Position numbers and translations under genes: made by a program | Source of the DNA: Allomuricauda sp. | Lineage (GTDB): Bacteria > Bacteroidota > Bacteroidia > Flavobacteriales > Flavobacteriaceae | NCBI RefSeq assembly: GCF_028280385.1 | Contig: NZ_JANQLX010000003.1 | Span: forward strand, 124,001-188,000 | Length of the DNA: 64,000 bases | Direction of reading: 5' to 3' | Part shown: in pieces, positions 26,516 through 33,957 of the stretch | Layout: each line of letters starts with the position of its first letter | How positions within the stretch are numbered: position 1 is the first letter of the stretch | The notes under the pieces: generated by a model | Told to the model about the DNA's origin: nothing | What the model saw: the letters and a program-made list of their open reading frames with translations, nothing else | Database searches by the model: none

Positions 26516-26562
26516 TGGTCTGGAGCTGATAAATTGGCTACTTTAGAGGAGTGTCATAGATC

Positions 26563-27195
26563 ATGCAAGACGAATTAATCAGAACCTTCGGCAATCAGTT
26601 TGAGCCCGGACTCCTGGAAGAAATCCAGCAAGTGGGAAAATTGGTGGAATTTCAGCCTGGCGAAATGCTTATGGATATCGGGAATTATGTCCGCAGCATG
26701 CCTTTATTGCTCTCAGGGGCCATTAAAATCCTAAGGGAAGATGAAGATGGTGACGAGCTGCTGTTGTATTACTTGGAACAGGGTGAAACATGTTCCGTGA
26801 CCATGGCCTGTTGTTTGGGACAGACCAAAAGTGAGATCAGGGCCATCACGGAAACGCCCACAAAGCTCATCATGGTACCAGTGCAAAAAATGGAAGAGTG
26901 GATGACCCATTACAAAGGTTGGCGCAATTACATTTTTGAAAGTTACCACGGCAGACTCAATGAACTACTGACCACTGTGGATAGCATTGCTTTCAAAAAC
27001 CTGGACCAGCGCTTGGTGGACTATCTCAAAAGAAAAACGGAAGTAACCCATGACCATCACATAAAAAGTACACATCAAGAAATAGCGCACGATCTACATA
27101 CCTCCCGAGTGGTGGTTTCCAGATTGCTTAAAAAACTGGAGAAAATGGGGAAACTAAAACTGCACCGAAACTATATACAAATCCTAGATCTCTAG
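26563..27195 (+). CDS. Crp/Fnr family transcriptional regulator, probable activator of the sulfur genes
   Basis: 210 residues. An N-terminal cyclic-nucleotide-binding fold (~15-115) has LLEEIQQVGKLVEFQPGEML and a C-terminal winged helix has STHQEIAHDLHTSRVVVSRLLKKLEK (~160-195). The cNMP pocket is altered: after GE come TCSVTMACCLGQ, with Cys at 77, 83 and 84, so it probably does not bind cAMP in the normal way and could sense redox or sulfane sulfur through thiols (inference). It lies directly upstream of sulP. A Crp-like palindrome sits at identical positions in three sulfur promoters of the window, making this protein the obvious candidate to bind it. Confidence 0.88.
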   Translation: MQDELIRTFGNQFEPGLLEEIQQVGKLVEFQPGEMLMDIGNYVRSMPLLLSGAIKILREDEDGDELLLYYLEQGETCSVTMACCLGQTKSEIRAITETPTKLIMVPVQKMEEWMTHYKGWRNYIFESYHGRLNELLTTVDSIAFKNLDQRLVDYLKRKTEVTHDHHIKSTHQEIAHDLHTSRVVVSRLLKKLEKMGKLKLHRNYIQILDL

Positions 27196-27199
27196 CTTT

Positions 27200-27243
27200 G
27201 TGTCCTAGGTTACCGTAAAAAACGGACAACTATCTTACTTTTG
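27200..27243 (+). promoter_or_regulatory. sulP promoter with Crp/Fnr-type operator
   Basis: Operator GTGTCCTAGGTTAC at 27200-27213 (two mismatches to the perfect palindrome at 41417) and a perfect -7 element TACTTTTG at 27236-27243. The operator centre is 29.5 bases before the -7 box, i.e. near -41 relative to the predicted start of transcription, the classic class-II activator position. No -33 TTG box is present, consistent with activator dependence. The ATG follows 14 bases after the -7 box, so the leader is very short. Confidence 0.75.
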
Positions 27244-27257
27244 TCCAAATTAACTTC

Positions 27258-28982
27258 ATGTTGGCACGTTATTTTCCCATTTTTTCGTGGCTAAAGGAAT
27301 ATGATCGGGCGAGTTTGCTGAGTGACCTCTCCGCGGGTCTTTCGTTGGGAATTATGTTGGTGCCCCAAGGTATGGCTTACGCCATGATAGCAGGCTTACC
27401 CCCAATTTATGGGCTGTATGCGGCCCTGGTTCCCCAAGTGGTATATGCGATTACCGGAACATCCAGGCAATTGGCTGTGGGCCCAGTGGCCATGGATTCC
27501 TTGCTTGTGGCGGCAGGTGTTGGGGCATTGCAATTGGTTTCTTTGAAATCCTATATTGCGGCTGTTATTTTTTTGACCTTGATTGTTGGTTGCCTTCAAC
27601 TTTTACTGGGAATATTTAGGGCAGGTTTTTTTGTCAATTTTCTATCGAAACCGGTAATCAGTGGATTCACATCCGCAGCCGCAATCCTAATTGGCCTAGG
27701 GCAATTAAAACATATTTTGGGAACGGAGTTTTCCCAATCCAGCAAGATTCATGAACTTTTGACAAGTATTTTCGCAAGCTGGGGTCAAAGCAACACCTAT
27801 GCACTGCTTGTTGGCTTAACGGCCATTGTGGTGATCTTGGTACTGGGGAAACTCAGTAAAAGGATACCGGTGGCCTTGTTGATTGTTGTATTGGGCATAT
27901 TGGTCGTGTTCTTTTTCGGATTGGAAGATCATGGAATATCGCTGGTGGGCCAGATTCCCGAGGGACTCCCACAATTTGCCCTTCCCAATGTACAAATTGT
28001 GGAGCTGGGGCAGCTGTTGCCAATAGCCATTACAGTGGCCCTTTACGGTTATATGGAGGCCATTGCCATTGCCAAAACAGTGGAAGAAAAACATACGGAT
28101 TATGAACTGGATGCCAATCAGGAGTTAAGGGCATTGGGCTTATCCAATATCTTGGGTTCATTTTTTCAATCCTTTCCTGTATCAGGAAGCTTTTCAAGAA
28201 CCGCCGTAAACGAACAAGCGGGGGCTAAAACGGGCATGGCATTGATTTTTAGTGCGCTTTTCATTGCTGCTATCCTGTTGTTCCTTACCCCTTTGTTTTA
28301 CAATTTGCCTACAGCGGTATTGGGTGCTATAATCATTGTTTCCGTTTTTGGCCTGGTGGATGTAAAATATCCGCTAAAACTCTGGCGAAATCGAAAAGAC
28401 GAGTTTTTTCTATTGCTGGTCACATTTGTGATGACGCTGTTTATTGGCTTGATCGAAGGGATTCTTTTGGGAGTGTTGTTGTCCCTGTTTCTGTTAGTTT
28501 ATAGGACTTCCCATCCCCACGTGGCCATTTTGGGGCAGATCAAGGGCACGGAATATTTTAAAAACATCTCGCGCTTTTCGGAAGAGGTGCAAGTGGATGA
28601 AGACAAATTGATCATCCGGTTTGATGCCCAGCTCTATTTTGGGAACAAGGATTATTTTAAAAAGGAACTGTACAAGCAGATTAAGAAGAAGGGAGAACGA
28701 TTAAAATTTGTGATCCTTAATGCAGAAGCCATCAACTATGTGGATAGTAGTGGCGCTGCCATGTTGGAACGGATAGTCAAAGACCTTAAATCAAAGGGCG
28801 TGCAATTTTTTATTGCTGGGGCGATTGGCCCTACCCGGGATATTTTCAACAAAAGCGGTATTCTTGAGGTCGTCGGAAAATCCAATATGTTTGTACGTAC
28901 CATTGAGGCAGTGGAGTATTGCTCAAGTCAAAAACAAAGAACCAAAATCCAGGAAAAGATTTCCCTGCAATCCAAAAACTAA
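27258..28982 (+). CDS. SulP family anion transporter with STAS domain
   Basis: 574 residues: about 10-14 membrane helices with the SulP signature (SAGLSLGIMLVPQGMAYAMIAGLPPIYGLYAALVP at ~30-60, GPVAMDSLL, FPVSGSFSRTAVNEQAGAKT at ~305-325) and a C-terminal cytoplasmic STAS domain (~440-560) with INYVDSSGAAMLERI. SulP proteins carry sulfate, bicarbonate or other oxyanions, often with sodium or protons. Its promoter has the same operator as the MBL-rhodanese and YeeE promoters, so a sulfur oxyanion is the likely cargo; it might export sulfate made by the oxidation genes or import sulfur compounds. Confidence 0.9.
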   Translation: MLARYFPIFSWLKEYDRASLLSDLSAGLSLGIMLVPQGMAYAMIAGLPPIYGLYAALVPQVVYAITGTSRQLAVGPVAMDSLLVAAGVGALQLVSLKSYIAAVIFLTLIVGCLQLLLGIFRAGFFVNFLSKPVISGFTSAAAILIGLGQLKHILGTEFSQSSKIHELLTSIFASWGQSNTYALLVGLTAIVVILVLGKLSKRIPVALLIVVLGILVVFFFGLEDHGISLVGQIPEGLPQFALPNVQIVELGQLLPIAITVALYGYMEAIAIAKTVEEKHTDYELDANQELRALGLSNILGSFFQSFPVSGSFSRTAVNEQAGAKTGMALIFSALFIAAILLFLTPLFYNLPTAVLGAIIIVSVFGLVDVKYPLKLWRNRKDEFFLLLVTFVMTLFIGLIEGILLGVLLSLFLLVYRTSHPHVAILGQIKGTEYFKNISRFSEEVQVDEDKLIIRFDAQLYFGNKDYFKKELYKQIKKKGERLKFVILNAEAINYVDSSGAAMLERIVKDLKSKGVQFFIAGAIGPTRDIFNKSGILEVVGKSNMFVRTIEAVEYCSSQKQRTKIQEKISLQSKN

Positions 28983-28987
28983 GCTTT

Positions 28988-29031
28988 GTAACTTTGGTGA
29001 CTGTACAGAATCCAAAGAGGAGCTATTTTTG
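28988..29031 (+). promoter_or_regulatory. MBL-rhodanese promoter with Crp/Fnr-type operator
   Basis: Operator GTAACTTTGGTGAC at 28988-29001 (GTAAC-N4-GTGAC, one mismatch in the right arm) and perfect -7 element TATTTTTG at 29024-29031. The centre-to-box distance is 29.5 bases, exactly as at sulP and yeeE. The sequence after the -7 box (GGACTAAAATT) nearly matches that at yeeE (GGACAAAATTT). No -33 box. It begins 5 bases after the sulP stop, showing that the MBL gene has its own promoter. Confidence 0.72.
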
Positions 29032-29048
29032 GACTAAAATTCAAAAAC

Positions 29049-30458
29049 ATGAAAATAGAACAGATATATACCGGATGCTTGGCCCAAGGGGCTTATTATG
29101 TAGAAAGTGAAGGGGAAGTGGCCATTATAGATCCCTTAAGGGAAGTTGAGCCCTATATTAAACGTGCCAAGGAAGATGGTGCCCAAATCAAGTATATCCT
29201 GGAAACGCATTTTCATGCCGATTTTGTCAGTGGACACCTTACACTTTCCAAGGAAACAGGGGCCCCAATCATATATGGTCCGTTGGCCAATCCTTCGTTT
29301 GAGGCCATAATTGCCAAGGATGGTCAGGAATTTAAACTGGGAAAACTAACCCTCAAGGTGTTGCATACACCTGGGCATACCATGGAGAGCAGCACCTTTT
29401 TACTGAAGGATGAAAATGGAAAGGACCATGCAATCTTTAGTGGGGATACATTGTTCTTGGGTGATGTAGGCCGTCCGGACTTGGCCCAAAAGGCTGCGGA
29501 TATGACCAAGGAGCAACTTGCAGGCACCCTTTATGACAGCCTTCGTTCCAAAATTATGCCGTTGGCGGATGATGTTATTGTGTACCCAGCACACGGTGCT
29601 GGTTCGGCCTGTGGAAAGAACATGATGAAGGAAACCGTGGATACTTTGGGCAACCAGAAAAAAATGAACTATGCCCTTCGGGCAAATATGACGCGTGAGG
29701 AATTCATTGAAGAAGTTACGGATGGACTTTTGCCACCGCCACAATACTTTCCATTGAACGTAAAAATGAACAAGGAGGGCTATGACGACATCAATGAGGT
29801 ATTGGAAAGAGGGACCCAGGCGCTGGATCCAGAAGCATTTGAGGTTGCGGCCAATGACACTGGAGCCGTGGTCTTGGATGTGCGACACCAAGGGGATTTT
29901 GCCAAGGGACACGTGCCAAGATCTATATTTATTGGACTCGGAGGAAGTTTTGCCCCTTGGGTAGGTGCGTTGATCGCGGATGTAAAACAACCTATCCTGT
30001 TGATTGCTCCGGAAGGGAAGGAAGAGGAGACCATTACACGGCTCTCCAGGGTTGGTTTTGATGGTACCCTAGGGTATCTAAAAGGAGGTATCGAAGCTTG
30101 GAAAAATGCAGGTAAGGAGGTGGATACGGTAGAGAGTATTGATGCCGAAACCTTCAAACAGCGGCTGGAACAAAAGATTCCCGTGTTTGATGTAAGGAAA
30201 GAACCAGAATTCGCAGCCGAACATGTGGAGGATGCCCATCTTGCACCTTTGGACTACCTCAATGATCATTTGGCAGAGTTCCCTTCAGAAGACACGTTTT
30301 ATGTGCATTGTGCAGGAGGATACAGAAGTATGATCGCGGCATCCATATTGAAGAGCAGGGGCATCCATAATCTAGTGGATATCGCAGGAGGGTTCAAGGC
30401 GATCAAGGAGGCAGGCATTCCTGTTACCGACTATGTTTGCCCAACCACCCTTAAATAA
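29049..30458 (+). CDS. Metallo-beta-lactamase fold protein fused to two rhodanese domains (persulfide dioxygenase type)
   Basis: 469 residues. The N-terminal MBL domain (~1-230) carries THFHADFVSGH (~55), TPGHTMES, FSGDTLFLGDVGRPDL and YPAHGAGSACGKN, the pattern of ETHE1/Blh-type persulfide dioxygenases. The first rhodanese domain (~260-355) has no catalytic Cys; the second (~365-465) has FYVHCAGGYRSM with active Cys near residue 421. These fusions oxidise glutathione or other persulfides to sulfite and move sulfane sulfur. Sulfite made here would be handled by the sulfite dehydrogenase on the facing strand. No signal peptide, hence cytoplasmic. Confidence 0.9.
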   Translation: MKIEQIYTGCLAQGAYYVESEGEVAIIDPLREVEPYIKRAKEDGAQIKYILETHFHADFVSGHLTLSKETGAPIIYGPLANPSFEAIIAKDGQEFKLGKLTLKVLHTPGHTMESSTFLLKDENGKDHAIFSGDTLFLGDVGRPDLAQKAADMTKEQLAGTLYDSLRSKIMPLADDVIVYPAHGAGSACGKNMMKETVDTLGNQKKMNYALRANMTREEFIEEVTDGLLPPPQYFPLNVKMNKEGYDDINEVLERGTQALDPEAFEVAANDTGAVVLDVRHQGDFAKGHVPRSIFIGLGGSFAPWVGALIADVKQPILLIAPEGKEEETITRLSRVGFDGTLGYLKGGIEAWKNAGKEVDTVESIDAETFKQRLEQKIPVFDVRKEPEFAAEHVEDAHLAPLDYLNDHLAEFPSEDTFYVHCAGGYRSMIAASILKSRGIHNLVDIAGGFKAIKEAGIPVTDYVCPTTLK

Positions 30459-30464
30459 GAAATT

Positions 30465-30848
30465 GTGCAAAAAGTATTGAACCTTTTGTTTTCGGCTGTC
30501 TGTTGTTTGTTCTTTTGTTCCTGCCAATCCCAAAAGGAAGAAGGTGTCAAAAAGATTGATAAAGCCACTGTAAAAAGCGACGTCATCGGAAAGGACGTTC
30601 AATTCATAGATGTACGTACGCCCAAGGAGTACCTCAACGGACATATAGATGATGCTGTCAACATGAATGTGAACGATCCCGGTTTTAAGGATCAAATACT
30701 ACAATTGGATAAGGAACAACCTGTATATCTCTACTGTAAAATGGGTGGGCGAAGCAATAGAGCGGCTCAATTGCTCCAAGAAATGGGTTTTCAGACCATC
30801 TACGATTATTCGGGGGGATACAAGGATTGGGTAAAACCGGAAAAATGA
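30465..30848 (+). CDS. Rhodanese-domain lipoprotein
   Basis: 127 residues from a GTG start at 30465. Lipoprotein signal ending CLFFCSC, then one rhodanese domain with the active-site loop YCKMGGRSNRAAQLL, Cys near residue 91. It is 6 bases after the MBL-rhodanese gene and overlaps the HMA gene by 4 bases (ATGA), so all three are one operon. A periplasm-facing sulfurtransferase that handles thiosulfate or polysulfide is the likely role. Confidence 0.88.
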   Translation: MQKVLNLLFSAVCCLFFCSCQSQKEEGVKKIDKATVKSDVIGKDVQFIDVRTPKEYLNGHIDDAVNMNVNDPGFKDQILQLDKEQPVYLYCKMGGRSNRAAQLLQEMGFQTIYDYSGGYKDWVKPEK

Positions 30849-31114
30849 GATCTAAAATCCAAATTCAAAACCTAAAGTGTACCGGTTGTGCCCATACCAT
30901 CAAAACCAAACTGGAGTCTTTTCAAGGTATAAGCGGGGTTGATGTGGATGTGGACACCGCTGTGGTCACCATTGATCATAAGGATATGGTTACCAAAGAA
31001 TCCATTCAGCAAAAGTTGAAGCATTTGGGATATCCGGTGGCTCAAGACGAAAATGGCATACTTTCAAAAGCAAAGTCCTACCTGAGTTGCGCCGTTGGAA
31101 GATTGTCCCACTAA
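30845..31114 (+). CDS. Heavy-metal-associated (HMA) domain protein
   Basis: 89 residues from the ATG at 30845 (ATGA overlap with the rhodanese gene). One ferredoxin-like HMA domain with the metal-binding motif LKCTGCAHTI (CxxC). A C-terminal extension of about 20 residues contains another Cys. Such proteins bind Cu(I) or similar soft metals; with rhodanese neighbours it may instead carry sulfane sulfur on its CxxC or protect copper homeostasis from sulfide. Its stop overlaps the stop of the opposite-strand gene by 4 bases. Confidence 0.85.
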   Translation: MRSKIQIQNLKCTGCAHTIKTKLESFQGISGVDVDVDTAVVTIDHKDMVTKESIQQKLKHLGYPVAQDENGILSKAKSYLSCAVGRLSH

Positions 31115-31992
31115 GAATTGGATGTCTTCGATTTTCCAAAACCATAAATGAGTTGTCGCCAAAATCCTTTTGGCATTCGCTCATCCCCAGGATACCCTAG
31201 CTTTATGGTCCCGCTGTCCTCTGGAATATAGTACGTTCCAAAAAGGTAGTCCCACAAGCTGAGACTAATGCCAAAATTCACCCCATAGCTTCCCTTGGGC
31301 AAAGTGTAGGAATGGTGGTACAAGTGCATTACGGGATTATTAAAAATGTATTTCAAGGGGCCATAGGTCAATTTGATATTGGCATGGTTGAGATGGCCAA
31401 TGGTGATGGCCGCAAAATGTACAATAAAGGCCTGTTCCGGTTCAAAGCCCCCAAGCAGCATAACCCCAAAAGTTTTTAACGGCTTGTACAGAACATTTTC
31501 CATCCAATGATACCTTAAATGGGCGGCAAACCCCATTTCCTTTACACTATGGTGCACCTGATGGAACCGCCATAAAATGGGGAGTTTATGAAGCAGGACA
31601 TGGGTAAACCATTGTACAAAATCCAATAGGATAAAAAAGACCAGCAGTTGAGCGGCCAGCGACCATTCCGATAGGTCAATTATGGCAAAGCTTTTGGCGG
31701 TAATGCCCAATTTGCCGAACAACAATTCCAAAATTTTGTACACCCCACTAATGATAATCGCAAAAATGAAGAAGTTGAAGAACATATAGAACGCATCCAG
31801 CCAAAAGTCCCTGCGGAAAATGGACTGTTCCTTGCGCCACGGGAAACAGATTTCCAAGAGCCAAACCAGCGACGAAATGGCAATTAAGCCCCAGAAATAA
31901 TTACGCTGCCAAGGAACTTGGAAAATTATGGACTTCCATGTCCATTCTGCTGTTCCCAAAAAACTTTGGATGAAGACATCAACATATTCCAT
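31111..31992 (-). CDS. Sterol desaturase/fatty acid hydroxylase family membrane protein
   Basis: 293 residues with 4-5 membrane helices and the di-iron histidine clusters HVLLHKLPILWRFHQVHHS (~125-145), HLNHAN (~195) and HLYHHSY (~220). The family inserts hydroxyl groups or double bonds into lipids in the inner membrane. It is the last gene of an operon with sulfite dehydrogenase and its cytochrome c, 9 bases after the cytochrome gene, an unexpected partner. Some family members have been tied to non-lipid roles, so the substrate is open. Confidence 0.88.
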   Translation of the reverse strand: MEYVDVFIQSFLGTAEWTWKSIIFQVPWQRNYFWGLIAISSLVWLLEICFPWRKEQSIFRRDFWLDAFYMFFNFFIFAIIISGVYKILELLFGKLGITAKSFAIIDLSEWSLAAQLLVFFILLDFVQWFTHVLLHKLPILWRFHQVHHSVKEMGFAAHLRYHWMENVLYKPLKTFGVMLLGGFEPEQAFIVHFAAITIGHLNHANIKLTYGPLKYIFNNPVMHLYHHSYTLPKGSYGVNFGISLSLWDYLFGTYYIPEDSGTIKLGYPGDERMPKGFWRQLIYGFGKSKTSNS

Positions 31993-32001
31993 AGCTCAAT
32001 C

Positions 32002-32454
32002 TTATTTCAAGGAGTACCATTCAGTTTGATTCAGATTTTGTCGCCGACCTTTGGCCTGGGGGGCGTAATTTTTGGACAGGTAGGTGAGTATCAATTCCTC
32101 GTTGTTTCCCAAATCCCATAAATTTTGGGTCTCCTGCATCCAACGAATAGTGGCCTCCCAGCCCTCCCTGCTCATTCTATTTTGTGTGACCAACTTGGCC
32201 GAATGGCAATTGGTGCAATTTTGAATGGTTGCTTTCATTCCGGTATCATCAACAAAACCAGTGGCCAGATGTATGCCATTTTCAACAGTGTCATCGGTGA
32301 CCATTTCAGGAAGAATTTCATCAGGTTCGGGCTTGGGTTGGGGGGGTCTATTGGCCCAATGGAACAATCCGCCAAAGAGGATGATGAAGAGCACCAAAAA
32401 CGAAGCAAGCAGGAGTGTTAATCGCCTAACGGATGTATCAAACCCTTTTTTCAT
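32002..32454 (-). CDS. Monoheme cytochrome c, electron acceptor of the sulfite dehydrogenase
   Basis: 150 residues with an N-terminal membrane anchor (LTLLLASFLVLFIILFGGLF) and one heme motif NCTNCHS (CxxCH) near residue 80. A possible distal Met is in SREGWEATIRWMQET. The gene abuts the sulfite oxidase gene with no gap, the arrangement of two-subunit SorAB-type sulfite dehydrogenases. It would take electrons from the Mo subunit and pass them to the respiratory chain. Confidence 0.87.
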   Translation of the reverse strand: MKKGFDTSVRRLTLLLASFLVLFIILFGGLFHWANRPPQPKPEPDEILPEMVTDDTVENGIHLATGFVDDTGMKATIQNCTNCHSAKLVTQNRMSREGWEATIRWMQETQNLWDLGNNEELILTYLSKNYAPQAKGRRQNLNQTEWYSLK

Positions 32455-33675
32455 CTATACAACTTTTATGGCAATACGGTGACAGGCATTGTTCAGATAA
32501 CCCTTGGGATTCCAACCTGGGAGCACCATAGGTTGACTTATCCCATTTTGATCGGTGGCCTTGGCCCAAATTTCGTAATAACCCTTTTTTGGGAAGTCGA
32601 TTTGGGCATCAAAATGTTGCCACGCCAATCGATTGGCCGCTGCTTCCAGATGGCAAACATGCCAGGAACTACCAAAATCAATGGAGTATTCCACCTTGGC
32701 AACTTGTAGTTCCCCTGCCCAGGCATGCCCATTGATGTTCAACGGTTGGTCTTCTTTGATCAAGGCCCCACTTTTGGGAGAAGTGATCAAGGATTTAACC
32801 GGCATGGACTCAATAATGCACATGTTCGCGTCATCAACCGTGGTACCTGGGGATACACTTTCACAAGGAACCCTATACGAACTACCGCCCATTTTAGCCC
32901 CATCGTGCACTTGGTTTCGAATACTGATCCCATTGATCCATTTCCCGGAAGCCGATGCCGGCCATCCACCACATACCAATCGCAATGGAAATCCATGGGC
33001 CAAGGGAATATCCTTTCCATTCATCTGAAAGGCCAAAAGGGTTTCATCCTGCATGGCCTTGGCAAGTGGCACTCCGCGGGATATGGGCTCTTTGTTGGGA
33101 TCACCGCTCAAATGGGTGTCGGCGGCATGATAACCAATATACACAGCATCAGATTGTACCCCTGCATCCTGAAGTACATCCCGCAAACGAACCCCGGTCC
33201 AGTTGGCACAAGACACAGCTCCCACGGTCCATTGGTTGCCTTTGGCAGGGGGGTCAAATTCACTGCGCCCATTTCCGCCACATTCCAGGGTCAGCTGGTA
33301 GGTATAAGGCTTAAACTTATTTTTTAGTTCCTGCAGTGAATATGTTTTTTTATTCGTGGCCGATTCCCCATCAATGGTCAAGGTCCACGTGGAAGCATCT
33401 ATGTTCTCCGGAATCTTTCCATTGTTTCGAATAAACATGTACTTATTGGGGGTGATTTTATCGTTGAGCAAATGGGCCTGGGCTTCCATATTCCAGGGTT
33501 TGTCGTTTAAGACCACCATTTCACTATCTTTTTTAAACAATTTGTAGGGGTCGGGATCTTGAAGATATAAGGGGACGTATCCCGGGGGCAATTTATGTGA
33601 AAAAACAACGTCCAGCCCTATAGTACCAGCCAGGACACCGAGTGCACTTTTACCCACAAATTGCCTTCTATCCAT
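32455..33675 (-). CDS. Tat-exported molybdopterin sulfite oxidase/dehydrogenase (SorA-like)
   Basis: 406 residues. Twin-arginine signal MDRRQFVGKSALG, then the sulfite-oxidase fold. The Mo-ligand Cys is in YQLTLECGGNGRSEF (~120) and the Moco pocket residues in VSCANWTGVRLRDVL. A C-terminal Mo-co dimerisation Ig-like domain follows (ITSPKSGALIKEDQPLNINGHAW onwards). It oxidises sulfite to sulfate in the periplasm and hands electrons to the cytochrome c encoded next. This completes a persulfide to sulfite to sulfate route with the facing MBL-rhodanese operon. moaE and moaC for its cofactor are also in the window. Confidence 0.9.
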   Translation of the reverse strand: MDRRQFVGKSALGVLAGTIGLDVVFSHKLPPGYVPLYLQDPDPYKLFKKDSEMVVLNDKPWNMEAQAHLLNDKITPNKYMFIRNNGKIPENIDASTWTLTIDGESATNKKTYSLQELKNKFKPYTYQLTLECGGNGRSEFDPPAKGNQWTVGAVSCANWTGVRLRDVLQDAGVQSDAVYIGYHAADTHLSGDPNKEPISRGVPLAKAMQDETLLAFQMNGKDIPLAHGFPLRLVCGGWPASASGKWINGISIRNQVHDGAKMGGSSYRVPCESVSPGTTVDDANMCIIESMPVKSLITSPKSGALIKEDQPLNINGHAWAGELQVAKVEYSIDFGSSWHVCHLEAAANRLAWQHFDAQIDFPKKGYYEIWAKATDQNGISQPMVLPGWNPKGYLNNACHRIAIKVV

Positions 33676-33957
33676 AGTTTAAAAAATTTGCGATACAAGC
33701 TACAAAAGTTATGGATAATAGTGATATAAAGCGGACACAAAACACCCTATTCCCCAATATCGCCAATGTAGGTGGTACCAAGAGTTCATGGGAATTGGTA
33801 CTGCAGTAAATTGCATTATATCAGTAGAATATCGGCGTAAAGGGGTGCAACTATGTTCTTCGTCTACAATTTTTGGCATAGAACGGATTATAATCATACC
33901 TTAAAAAGGTTCTTGGGAAACTATAATCAATCGTCAAACTTTATTCTTGGACTTCGA

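Noticed and set aside
29400-29990. 196-codon minus-strand frame inside the MBL-rhodanese gene
   Set aside because: The forward protein is fully recognised; the reverse frame has no motif or promoter.
33676-33760. Sulfur operator upstream of the sulfite dehydrogenase operon
   Set aside because: I looked on the minus strand for GTAAC-N4-GTTAC at the fixed distance from CAAAnnTA and found none, so I do not include this operon in the regulon on sequence grounds.
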